Shown: positions 1-6,875, numbered from the stretch's first letter. The stretch is DNA of 6,920 bases from Candidatus Babeliales bacterium (GCA_025451595.1 JANWKD010000040.1:1-6920); one strand, 5' to 3'. Made by a program: numbers and translations. Notes: generated from the sequence alone by a model not told the origin.

Positions 1-339
1 AATGATAAAAATCATCAAATCGCAATGAGTGTTCGAAAAAATTGGGAAAAAAAATCGGATATTCGAAATGGATCTCACGCTTATCTACAAACCAAGTATG
101 GCACCATACCTAGCGTGTCAGAAGAGGAAGATTCTGATTTTCTTGATAGAGCGAATGAGTTTATTGAGGATATAAAAAAAATACCAGGCGTTATTAATGC
201 ACAAAAAACAATTATGGGTGATCTTGCACAGAATACGTTAGGAAAATTAGCTGCCAACAAAAAAATAACGTTCAACACAGTCATTGTCACCTTTGATCCA
301 GAAACATATCAAACCGTTAAAAATAATATTACCTATTAG
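1..339 (+). CDS. C-terminal part of an unrecognised protein, cut by the window edge
   Basis: The reading frame is open from the first base, so the visible 112 codons are probably the end of a longer gene. The first ATG, at 25, has no purine-rich Shine-Dalgarno sequence before it (the upstream bases are ATCAAATCGCA), which argues against it as the true start. The product is soluble and charged. It has an acidic stretch (SVSEEEDSD), then a segment that may be helical (FLDRANEFIEDIKKIPGV), and ends with a probable beta strand (FNTVIVTFDPETY). I see no signal peptide, transmembrane segment or catalytic motif in the visible part, and I do not recognise the family. It lies 70 bases upstream of the NCA2-like gene on the same strand. 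I found no convincing terminator between them, so co-transcription is possible. Assigning a function needs the missing upstream part. Confidence 0.6.
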   Translation, partial: NDKNHQIAMSVRKNWEKKSDIRNGSHAYLQTKYGTIPSVSEEEDSDFLDRANEFIEDIKKIPGVINAQKTIMGDLAQNTLGKLAANKKITFNTVIVTFDPETYQTVKNNITY

Positions 340-397
340 ACACCAAATGCATACGCTAGCCATTTATCCCCTGTTATGCTAAATTTCTTTATTATGT

Positions 398-403
398 TAT
401 ATT
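398..403 (+). promoter_or_regulatory. Possible -10 element just before the NCA2-like gene
   Basis: The hexamer TATATT, preceded by TGT, ends six bases before the ATG at 410. A transcript from it would begin almost at the start codon and be leaderless. This fits the lack of a Shine-Dalgarno sequence before that ATG. There is only a poor -35 candidate (TTATGC, about 374-379). AT-rich DNA gives such hexamers by chance, so this is a weak call. Confidence 0.2.
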
Positions 404-409
404 AAAAAA

Positions 410-1885
410 ATGAAGGTTAATATACTTAAATTTTATTTATTTTTTCTCTTTGTTAACATATTCCCTAATGATCTAGGCAATATCAATATTTCTCAACTTG
501 AGCAAAAGTTAGCGAGCCTCGCAAGAAAATATTCAATAGATCAAAAGAATAACACCCAAAATCCATCCTTAATTCACGCATGTACTACTGGGCAATATAA
601 AGCACTGTATCATCTTATTACCAGTTCATTAGATAAAATCAACCTGCATTTGAATTATTGGAAAACGGTACAGCTCAGTTCGCTTAAATATTTTATGACC
701 AACCCGATTAAAGCACTTTCTGGAAAGCAACATATTCAATCCCACATTGATGGCTTAGAGGCCGAACAAAAAATATTAGCAACTCATCTCGGTTTATTAA
801 AACGAGATTATGATAAAGATTTGACCAATACCGCAAATCTTAATTTGCTGATTCATACAATTAATACTATTCTTTCGAGATACCAATCGTTTGACTGTTC
901 TGAAAAATCACTATCTAAGGAAAAGGCATTAAAAAAGCTGAATAAAAATTTTGAACTCATGCTCGCCTATGAACAACAAGAAAAAGCGATTATTGATATT
1001 CATGAAAAGCCTAAACATATGATACGCAACTGGATTGGCTATACCTTGAGTAGTATTGGATTATGTATTGCCGGTAGTTATTTATTTAAAAATAGGTCAC
1101 AAATACCTACTTGGAAAAATCAATCGATAGATGCTACTTTCCGTTTTTGGCGCCGTCATTTTTCAGATCCTATTAAAAATGCCTGGTCAATAATTTTTGA
1201 TCAACAATTGCAAGATAACGATTCTCCATTAACCACGCTACAAACCTCTGTTGAACAGCTGATCACAAAATATAGAAAAACAAACCAATCAAAATTAACG
1301 TCAAATGAACTAGCTGATGAAATAGAAAAAGCAAAAAATGGATTTTTGCCGTTCAGTATTATTAATGAATTAAATAAAACAACAACTGAAAATTCTATTG
1401 CATCTAACGTCTTTAATAAATCGTTTCCGCAGATTATAAATATCGTAATTCAAATTTTCATTATTCACTTGCTTAAGAAAATATCAAATTTAGAATTAAA
1501 ACACCGACTTAACATTGAACTTTCTACAATTTTTCCGGCAGCGCTACTATTTACCAGTTCGGCCTATATTTTACATAAAATATATTCAATATGCGCTCCT
1601 CAGAAAAATATTGGACGACCTCTCAGATTCACGCTTCGAAACATAGAAAATATTTTAAATAAATCGAGACATAAAGAACAACTGACCATGCAAGAAGAGG
1701 GATTTATTATCTATTACGTCCATCATCTTCAACAATATCTTCCTTTCTTGCCAATGAAAGATCGTCCACCTTTTGTAGATGATATCACGCAACTAGAATC
1801 GTCCGATTTTTCAATCATACAAAAGATTTCAGTCATAGACCGTATTAATCGGACCTATTCGTTCTTATTTGAATTCAAAACGTAA
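410..1885 (+). CDS. Putative exported or membrane protein resembling the NCA2 family
   Basis: The product has 491 residues. Residues 5-18 are a hydrophobic stretch after MKVN, giving a Sec signal or signal-anchor without a clear AxA cleavage site. The remainder is helical and charged, with likely membrane segments at about 209-226 and 372-394 and a hydrophobic helix at 338-356. From memory of the family, the order of landmarks matches eukaryotic NCA2: a 'YW...SLKYFMTNP' block near 83-99; a glycine-rich membrane segment followed by 'DATFRFWRRHFSDPIKNAW' near 241-259 and 'LTTLQTSVEQLI' near 274-285; a hydrophobic helix and then 'PAALLF' near 376-381; and 'LRNIENIL' near 409-416. Yeast Nca2 is mitochondrial and affects expression of ATP synthase subunits; its biochemical activity is unclear. 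This protein is shorter than the roughly 600-residue fungal members. The ATG at 410 lacks a Shine-Dalgarno sequence but directly starts the signal sequence. The family assignment is pattern recognition, not a search result, and an unrelated coiled membrane protein remains possible. Confidence 0.6.
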   Translation: MKVNILKFYLFFLFVNIFPNDLGNINISQLEQKLASLARKYSIDQKNNTQNPSLIHACTTGQYKALYHLITSSLDKINLHLNYWKTVQLSSLKYFMTNPIKALSGKQHIQSHIDGLEAEQKILATHLGLLKRDYDKDLTNTANLNLLIHTINTILSRYQSFDCSEKSLSKEKALKKLNKNFELMLAYEQQEKAIIDIHEKPKHMIRNWIGYTLSSIGLCIAGSYLFKNRSQIPTWKNQSIDATFRFWRRHFSDPIKNAWSIIFDQQLQDNDSPLTTLQTSVEQLITKYRKTNQSKLTSNELADEIEKAKNGFLPFSIINELNKTTTENSIASNVFNKSFPQIINIVIQIFIIHLLKKISNLELKHRLNIELSTIFPAALLFTSSAYILHKIYSICAPQKNIGRPLRFTLRNIENILNKSRHKEQLTMQEEGFIIYYVHHLQQYLPFLPMKDRPPFVDDITQLESSDFSIIQKISVIDRINRTYSFLFEFKT

Positions 1886-1906
1886 TATTATACTGAATTT
1901 TTTTTT
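1872..1906 (+). terminator. Possible weak terminator overlapping two convergent stop codons
   Basis: AATTCA (1872-1877) pairs with TGAATT (1894-1899), and GTA (1882-1884) can pair with TAC (1891-1893) inside it. Nine Ts (1898-1906) follow, overlapping the end of the stem. The stem is AT-rich and interrupted, so it is weak. It overlaps the stop codons of both the NCA2-like gene and mutS. The T-run suits only rightward transcription; no comparable run is seen for mutS. Confidence 0.35.
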
Positions 1907-4506
1907 AATAATTCTTTGAGACTCCAAATAAAATCAAGCGCCTGCCGCGCAGAGATAGTATCGGGATCAAGCATGTTCAATGTATCAATCAAAGTTTGAC
2001 TCGTGGAAAGTGATTGCTTCAGTTGTGCAATAGAGTACTTTAATTGCTGATTTTCAGTATAGATTGCATGACTTTGTTCATTTGACGCTACCATTATTTG
2101 TTGTTGCATCTGCATTGCAAGAATTTCTTGCGCCCTGATAACAACGGCTTCCGGCAATGCTGCTAATTTAGCAACTTCGATACCAAAACTTCCTTGTGCA
2201 ACACCTGGTAATATTTTATGCAATAACAAAATCCCCTGCTGGGTTTGCTTACTTGCCGTATGATAGTTTTTAATGCCGCTCAACTCTTTTTCAAGAGCAG
2301 TGAGTTCATGATAATGAGTTGCAAATAAACAAAAAGCTTTTACCTGTGAATATAAATATTCAACAATCGACCATGCAATAGCAAGCCCATCAGTAGTGCT
2401 CGTGCCTCTTCCTACTTCGTCAAGTATGATGAGACTGCGCTCAGTTGCAGAGGTGCAAATTAAAGAAGCCTCTTCCATTTCTACTAAAAAAGTACTTTTT
2501 CCTTGTGCCACATTATCCCCTGCTCCAATCCGAGTAAAAATACGATCTAAAATCGATAAAGATGCATACCGAGCTGGCACAAATGAACCACATTGCGCTA
2601 AAAGATGTATAAGGGCAACTTGCCGTAAATAGGTCGACTTGCCCCCCATATTGGGACCGGTAACAATCCAAAAATATGCTTTCTGATCCAACAGCGTATC
2701 ATTTGGGATAAATTGGGAGTTTTGATGAGCTGCAATGACTGGATGCTTACCGTCTTTAATAATAATCTGCCGATCTTCATTAAAAGAAGGACGTACGTAA
2801 CCTTGTTCGTAAGCTACTTGCGCAAATCCCATCAAGGCATCTAACGTTGCCAAGGCGTGTGCTGCCTTTCGTAATTCAGGTATGTATTTTTGAACTTCAG
2901 ATTTAATTGATTCAAATATTTTTTTCTCTAACTGTTCTGCTTCTTGCTTTGCATGTATAATATCGGCTTCCAACTTCTTTAACTCAATGGTGGTAAAACG
3001 TTCTTTGCCTACTAATGTTTGATGGCGAATATAATAATCAGGAACTAAATGAAGATTTGCTTTGGTAATTTCTATAAAATATCCATGAACGTTATTATAA
3101 CTAATTTTAAGAGAATTAATGCCGGTTTTTTGCTGTTCGTCTCGTTCCATATTGACTAAAACGTGGGTAGAGCTTTCAGCCACGTCGCGTAATTGATCTA
3201 AAGAATTATCAAATCCCGATCGAATAATAGTGTCTGATGAGAGATCTGAAATCAAACTTCTTTGTAATAAAAGAGATAATGAAGAAAAATCATTCAGACA
3301 GATTATGATTGAAGCAAAAACTGGTACTTGGCAGTGGTGCTTTTCGAGAATATCGTTAAATTCTGGCACTATTAACAAAATATTTGAGAGATGAATATAA
3401 TCTTGTAACGATGCTCGCTTTAATGCAATTCTTCCTACTATGCGTTCAAAATCTCCCACGCGCATATATAATGAACGCAATGCCTGATTAAGTTCAACTG
3501 AATTGAGCAAACATGCAACTGCATCATGACGATCCTTGATAGTATTGCTATTAATAAGTGGTCGCACCAACCACTTTTTTATCATGCGAGAGCCCATAGA
3601 AGTAATAGATTTATCCATTAATTCGTACAAGCTATTTTTCCTACCGCCATTTTGCATATTTTTCACTAATTCAAGATTAGTCTGAGTCGACGCATCAAGC
3701 ATTAAAAACTCTTCTGGCTGATAATAAGTACAGGAGTTAAATTGGCTCAGGGCAGGCTCTTGATGCTTTTTCAAAAAACTATAGAGCAATTTACAAGAAG
3801 AATAAACTGATTCATAACGTGCAAACATCTGTTGGTTGATCGATGAAAACTGCTGTTCAATCCAGCATTCGTAGCTTTCATTTTCCATTAAATAATCGGT
3901 TACTGTAGTGCAATAACCAAGCTTTGCAAAATAAGTATTAAAAGGAAGAGCGCTTTTATCAGAGGAAAGTAAAATTTCATCGGGGAAAAAACGTGTTAAT
4001 TCAGCTTCTAGCGTTTTATAATGCATTGCTGGGATAGTAGTAGCAAATAGTTGAGCAGTCAGAAGTTCTGCAATAACTAATCCCCATGATTGAACTGTGG
4101 GAAAAAATGAGAAAAGGTAGCATGATGATTTTTCATCCAACATTTGATTATCGGTCAACGTCCCTGGCGTTAGAACTTTGGTCACACCGCGAGCCACTAC
4201 TTTGCCTGCCACTGCAGGCTCGAGTTGATCACAAATTACAATACGAAATCCACCACGAATAAGTTTTGTAATATAAAATTCAACGGTATGAACAGGCACG
4301 CCGCATAACGGAATAGGTTCATTGAGATGTTTTCCGCGCGAGGTCAATGTAATGCCCAGAAACGCGGATGCTTGTTTGGCATCATTGAAGAATAGTTCAT
4401 AAAAATCGCCTACTTGAAAAAAAAGTAACGCTTTGGGATGATCTGATTTAATAGCAAAATATTGTTTCATCAAAGGTGTTGATGTACTGCTTTGCATATC
4501 AATCAT
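1888..4506 (-). CDS. mutS: DNA mismatch repair protein MutS
   Basis: This is a full-length MutS1 of 872 residues (E. coli MutS has 853). MutS binds mismatches and small loops in DNA as a clamp and, with ATP, recruits MutL. The N-terminal mismatch-binding domain has the Phe-x-Glu signature in 'GDFYEL' (F35, E37), which marks a true mismatch-repair MutS rather than MutS2. The connector, lever and clamp regions fill the middle. The C-terminal ABC-type ATPase has Walker A 'GPNMGGKST' (617-625), the signature region 'AQGKSTFLVEMEE' (667-679), Walker B 'LIILDEVGRGT' (D696, E697) and the 'ATHYHEL' switch (H731). A C-terminal helical region follows. The start at 4506 has purine-rich AAGAAAG upstream; an in-frame ATG three codons later is less likely. 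No mutL is in the window. The gene faces psd divergently and runs into the NCA2-like gene tail to tail, two bases apart. Confidence 0.98.
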   Translation of the reverse strand: MIDMQSSTSTPLMKQYFAIKSDHPKALLFFQVGDFYELFFNDAKQASAFLGITLTSRGKHLNEPIPLCGVPVHTVEFYITKLIRGGFRIVICDQLEPAVAGKVVARGVTKVLTPGTLTDNQMLDEKSSCYLFSFFPTVQSWGLVIAELLTAQLFATTIPAMHYKTLEAELTRFFPDEILLSSDKSALPFNTYFAKLGYCTTVTDYLMENESYECWIEQQFSSINQQMFARYESVYSSCKLLYSFLKKHQEPALSQFNSCTYYQPEEFLMLDASTQTNLELVKNMQNGGRKNSLYELMDKSITSMGSRMIKKWLVRPLINSNTIKDRHDAVACLLNSVELNQALRSLYMRVGDFERIVGRIALKRASLQDYIHLSNILLIVPEFNDILEKHHCQVPVFASIIICLNDFSSLSLLLQRSLISDLSSDTIIRSGFDNSLDQLRDVAESSTHVLVNMERDEQQKTGINSLKISYNNVHGYFIEITKANLHLVPDYYIRHQTLVGKERFTTIELKKLEADIIHAKQEAEQLEKKIFESIKSEVQKYIPELRKAAHALATLDALMGFAQVAYEQGYVRPSFNEDRQIIIKDGKHPVIAAHQNSQFIPNDTLLDQKAYFWIVTGPNMGGKSTYLRQVALIHLLAQCGSFVPARYASLSILDRIFTRIGAGDNVAQGKSTFLVEMEEASLICTSATERSLIILDEVGRGTSTTDGLAIAWSIVEYLYSQVKAFCLFATHYHELTALEKELSGIKNYHTASKQTQQGILLLHKILPGVAQGSFGIEVAKLAALPEAVVIRAQEILAMQMQQQIMVASNEQSHAIYTENQQLKYSIAQLKQSLSTSQTLIDTLNMLDPDTISARQALDFIWSLKELLKKNSV

Positions 4507-4559
4507 GTTTGTTCTTTCTTGTTAAACTCATTTATTTGGTACTGCTCTTACTAAAAAGA

Positions 4560-4588
4560 TTAACGAAACCTCACTTTTATCTTATACT
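4560..4588 (+). promoter_or_regulatory. Likely sigma-70-type promoter of psd
   Basis: TTAACG (4560-4565, four of six matches to the consensus -35) is followed after exactly 17 bases by TATACT (4583-4588, five of six matches to the -10). Transcription would begin near 4595 and leave an untranslated leader of about 50 bases before the psd start. Spacing and position are good for a housekeeping promoter. No transcript data back it. Confidence 0.5.
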
Positions 4589-4612
4589 ATAAAAAATAAT
4601 GATATCTGTCAT
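4584..4612 (-). promoter_or_regulatory. Possible leftward promoter of mutS, overlapping the psd promoter
   Basis: Read on the minus strand, ATGACA (4612-4607, five of six matches to TTGACA) is followed after 17 bases by TAGTAT (4589-4584, four of six), with the overlapping alternative TATAGT (4591-4586) at a 15-base spacing. The -10 region falls on the near-palindromic TATACTATA that also holds the psd -10. If real, the two promoters share DNA and polymerase binding would be mutually exclusive. Confidence 0.28.
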
Positions 4613-4614
4613 TA
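4597..4614. repeat. Inverted repeat TAATGA-N6-TCATTA in the mutS/psd promoter region
   Basis: TAATGA (4597-4602) and TCATTA (4609-4614) form a perfect six-base inverted repeat with a six-base spacer. It lies at the predicted start of the psd transcript and covers the proposed mutS -35. It could be an operator for a dimeric regulator or a small hairpin in the psd leader. In such AT-rich DNA it may also be chance. Confidence 0.4.
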
Positions 4615-4630
4615 ATTGATATTACAGCTA

Positions 4631-4637
4631 AAGGAAG
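4631..4637 (+). promoter_or_regulatory. Shine-Dalgarno sequence of psd
   Basis: AAGGAAG lies nine bases upstream of the ATG at 4647. It fixes the start at the first methionine rather than the later in-frame ATG at codon 13, so the hydrophobic N-terminus belongs to the protein. Confidence 0.7.
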
Positions 4638-4646
4638 TGACTTTAT

Positions 4647-5579
4647 ATGTTTAAATTATTAATTATATATTTATTAATTAATATGTTTAGTTTAGTGTTT
4701 GGAAGAAACTCACAAAAATATGCCGCCAATCAATCACTTTCAATTGTATATCAATCGAAAGTTAGCCGTTTAATTCGCAAAATCATTACTCATGATAAAT
4801 GGTTTAGCGCCTTAGCCGGTGCATATTTTAATTTATCTATAAGCAAATTTCATATAGCTTCGTTTGTAAAAAAATATTCCATAGCAATGAATGAATCGGA
4901 AAAAAAAATCAATGAGTTTATTAATTTCAATGATTTTTTTACCCGTAAGCTTAAACCACAAGCCAGACCTATTGATTGTGATCCTACACATATTATTAGT
5001 CCAGCCGATGGCAAGATACTTGTTATTGAAAATATTCAAGAACAATCGCAATTTCCGGTAAAAAACATTACCTTTTCACTTGAATCTTTTTTAAAAGATA
5101 AAACCTTGGCTCAAAAGTACCTTGGCGGCTCTCTAATTCTTATCCGTTTAGATCCTTGGGATTACCATCGATTTCATATACCGATTGATGGTTATGTACA
5201 GAAGGCAATACCAATTAATGGCTCATATGAGTCTGTAAACCCGATTGTTTACCAAAACAACATTCAAGTATTATCGGAAAATGAAAGACACTTAATAGCT
5301 ATCAAAACGGATATGCTTGATGAAGTAATAATGGTCAACATTGGCGCATTATGTGTGGGAAAAATTACAGAAACGTATAACCCAAATCATTGGTATAAAA
5401 AAGGTGATGAATTAGGGTATTTTTCATTTGGAGGCTCAACAATTGTATTATTGTTTAAAAAGAATTTAATTACTATCCATCCCGAAATTGTTAATAATTC
5501 TTTAATGTGCATAGAATCATTAACACAGATGGGAAAATCTTTGGCTACAATCAATACACTGCGTAACACAAATAATTAA
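4647..5579 (+). CDS. psd: Phosphatidylserine decarboxylase proenzyme (type II-like)
   Basis: The 310-residue product decarboxylates phosphatidylserine to phosphatidylethanolamine at the inner membrane. Family landmarks are in order: 'FNDFFTRKLKPQARPID' (94-110), typical of the type II group; 'SPADG' (D121); 'DYHRFH' (H174 and H177); and 'FGGST' (S264). By analogy with E. coli Psd, D121, H177 and S264 would form the self-cleavage triad, and H174 would serve the decarboxylation step. The proenzyme should cut itself between G263 and S264. This gives a beta chain of about 263 residues and an alpha chain of 47 residues carrying the N-terminal pyruvoyl cofactor. Unusually, the protein starts with a strongly hydrophobic stretch (residues 3-18) followed by 'GRNSQKYAAN', which looks like a signal-anchor ahead of the usual type II start. 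All catalytic residues are present. No phosphatidylserine synthase gene is nearby. It diverges from mutS and converges on the downstream gene, 13 bases apart. Confidence 0.95.
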   Translation: MFKLLIIYLLINMFSLVFGRNSQKYAANQSLSIVYQSKVSRLIRKIITHDKWFSALAGAYFNLSISKFHIASFVKKYSIAMNESEKKINEFINFNDFFTRKLKPQARPIDCDPTHIISPADGKILVIENIQEQSQFPVKNITFSLESFLKDKTLAQKYLGGSLILIRLDPWDYHRFHIPIDGYVQKAIPINGSYESVNPIVYQNNIQVLSENERHLIAIKTDMLDEVIMVNIGALCVGKITETYNPNHWYKKGDELGYFSFGGSTIVLLFKKNLITIHPEIVNNSLMCIESLTQMGKSLATINTLRNTNN

Positions 5580-5592
5580 TATTATTTTGGTA

Positions 5593-6219
5593 TCATAACG
5601 TATCTGAGAAATATTTCAGATGATCCTCATTTGATGAAATGATTTCAGTCAATTCATCTTCATCAGTACCAAAAAAATCGATATGCTGATTAACATCATA
5701 TTCCTCTAAGCGTCGTTCTAATAAAAATCCTAAAAGATCTTCTGTTTGAGTCAATTCACTATCAGCATGAAGTTCTGCAGGTTGATTATTCTTTACTTCT
5801 TCCGTTTTATTATCTGTATTTACCGTAGCCTGTTGCACAATTGTTTCATTACAATCGCTGTTTAATTTTTTTCTTTTGGTAACATTTTTTTCAGACACCT
5901 CGACACTTTCAGTAGGACAATTTGAATAGTTATAATAATTATCGCCTAGCAATACGCCTCGATATGGAACAGATCCTTTAAATGTATAATGGATGCGATG
6001 CTTACGAGCTTGCTGCGGCTTGTTCTTATTATCCTCTGTATCTAATATTCCGGTGTAAACTCGATATAGTTCTTTATTGTCACCGTTTGAAAAGTTAGCT
6101 TCTTTTCCGGCAGGCATTTCCGAATGCCAACGAAATTTCTTATGAAGCTTCTTAGAAGGGTTCATTGAAAAAATAATTGAAGTATAACCGATTGCAAATA
6201 GTAAAGTAAATATTTTCAT
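5593..6219 (-). CDS. Putative exported protein of unknown function, paralogue of its upstream neighbour
   Basis: I place the start at the ATG at 6219, giving 208 residues. There the protein begins with a typical signal peptide (MKIFTLLFAIGYTSIIFS, then basic residues), and GGGAATAGG lies just upstream. The frame can be extended to a TTG at 6354, but that adds a basic, Phe/Tyr-rich segment with no Shine-Dalgarno sequence and buries the signal. After the signal comes a basic region (about 22-29), then 'LDTE' (59-62), 'RIHYT' (75-79), a basic 'KRKK' cluster (115-118), a low-complexity polar stretch, and an acidic C-terminus with 'DFFGTDED' (181-188). There is no second membrane segment and no enzyme motif. 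The LDTE, RIHxT and DFFxTxED motifs recur in the same order in the gene immediately upstream (6369-6869). The two are probably diverged duplicates, perhaps co-transcribed. I do not recognise the family; the product could be periplasmic, surface-exposed or secreted. Confidence 0.7.
   Translation of the reverse strand: MKIFTLLFAIGYTSIIFSMNPSKKLHKKFRWHSEMPAGKEANFSNGDNKELYRVYTGILDTEDNKNKPQQARKHRIHYTFKGSVPYRGVLLGDNYYNYSNCPTESVEVSEKNVTKRKKLNSDCNETIVQQATVNTDNKTEEVKNNQPAELHADSELTQTEDLLGFLLERRLEEYDVNQHIDFFGTDEDELTEIISSNEDHLKYFSDTL
5602..5621. other. Hairpin-capable sequence between convergent gene ends
   Basis: ATCTGAGA and the facing TTTCAGAT can form an eight-base-pair stem (one G-U) with a four-base loop. 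It lies 22 bases past the psd stop and inside the last codons of the opposing gene. No T-run follows on either strand, so it is not a classical intrinsic terminator. It could still protect or shape the 3' ends of the converging transcripts. Confidence 0.25.
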
Positions 6220-6368
6220 ACCTATTCCCATAAATTTATGATTAAATCGATATGATACAATAGCAATCTTATAAAAAAAGTAAAATAAAAAATGAAAATT
6301 TTTGTATGAAATAAGAGATAAAGAATTCCTTCTTTTACGTCTTATTCCACACAAAATGAGTATCTTAA

Positions 6369-6869
6369 TTATTTAGAAATGAGGCTTCCAAGCATATTCT
6401 TGCTTTCTGAAGCGGTTAATGCTAACAGTGCATGCTTTGGCATTTGAGGAGAACCGATATTTGAACTAGTTGTTGCAGCCTCAGATTTTGAAGATGAGTT
6501 TTCATCTTTAAGTTCAGGTGGCATAACTAGTGAGTTTGATTTTTTTGCTCTTTTTATTTCTGGTTGCATCACCCCTGGTTGCATCACACACGAACCATCT
6601 TCATTGGTCATAAAAAAATCTAGGACTCCTGATTGAACGGCTGCATTAATTCTTTCTTCTTCTGCTTTTCGCTGCTCAGGTGTTAACACTATTGTTTGAT
6701 GAATTCTCGCTTTTTTCTTACTAATGCTTGTTTCAGTATCTAATCTGAAATTATATGTTCCTTCCTGCTTCTCTCGTTTACGGGGGGAGTGCTCTGTAAT
6801 TTTCACCGGCCTCATTGCCATAGAATAAAAACAAGAAAATAATAGCAAAACAGTAAAATGACGAATCAT
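6369..6869 (-). CDS. Putative exported protein of unknown function, likely first gene of a paralogous pair
   Basis: The 166-residue product starts with a clear signal peptide (MIRHFTVLLLFSCFYSMA, probable cleavage near residue 18). The mature part is polar and basic, with clusters at 'PRKREK' (29-34), 'KKKAR' (51-55) and 'IKRAKK' (105-110). A predicted helix follows 'TPEQRKAEEERINAA'. 'DFFMTNED' (84-91) comes next, then a duplicated 'VMQPG/VMQPE' pair (95-104), a Ser/Lys-rich low-complexity stretch (about 122-140) and a short hydrophobic tail with 'MLGSLI'. LDTE (43-46), RIHQT (55-59) and DFFMTNED match the motifs of the following gene in order. A strong Shine-Dalgarno sequence supports this start. 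The gap to the next gene is about 150 bases, with no obvious terminator. I see no known domain. Basic clusters on an exported protein could mean nucleic-acid or membrane binding, or nuclear targeting in a host, but that is inference. Confidence 0.75.
   Translation of the reverse strand: MIRHFTVLLLFSCFYSMAMRPVKITEHSPRKREKQEGTYNFRLDTETSISKKKARIHQTIVLTPEQRKAEEERINAAVQSGVLDFFMTNEDGSCVMQPGVMQPEIKRAKKSNSLVMPPELKDENSSSKSEAATTSSNIGSPQMPKHALLALTASESKNMLGSLISK
6561..6587. repeat. Short in-frame tandem duplication, period 15 bases
   Basis: TGGTTGCATCAC occurs at 6561-6572 and again at 6576-6587. The 15-base period equals five codons and gives consecutive VMQPG and VMQPE units in the exported protein. 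It looks like a recent small duplication in a low-complexity part of the gene. Confidence 0.75.
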
Positions 6870-6875
6870 AAAAAG

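Noticed and set aside
349..379. GCATA...TATGC inverted repeat after the first gene as a terminator
   Set aside because: The five-base stem has a 21-base loop and no T-run, so it is not credible as a terminator.
569..650. Ankyrin-like repeat in the NCA2-like protein (SLIHACTTGQYKALYHLI)
   Set aside because: The spacing loosely fits one ankyrin unit, but no second copy follows and the next residues fit the NCA2-like pattern. A single degenerate repeat is not enough.
2396..2632. Open frame of 78 codons on the plus strand inside mutS
   Set aside because: It lies opposite the conserved ATPase domain of mutS and has no recognisable protein features; it is a shadow of the coding strand.
4833..5051. 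Minus-strand open frame of 72 codons inside psd (and a 60-codon one at 5387-5569)
   Set aside because: Both are antisense to well-conserved psd sequence and have no independent support.
6220..6354. N-terminal extension of the 5593-6219 gene to a TTG start at 6354
   Set aside because: The extension starts at TTG without a Shine-Dalgarno sequence, is dominated by basic and aromatic residues, and would place the clear signal peptide in the middle of the protein. The ATG at 6219 explains the sequence better.
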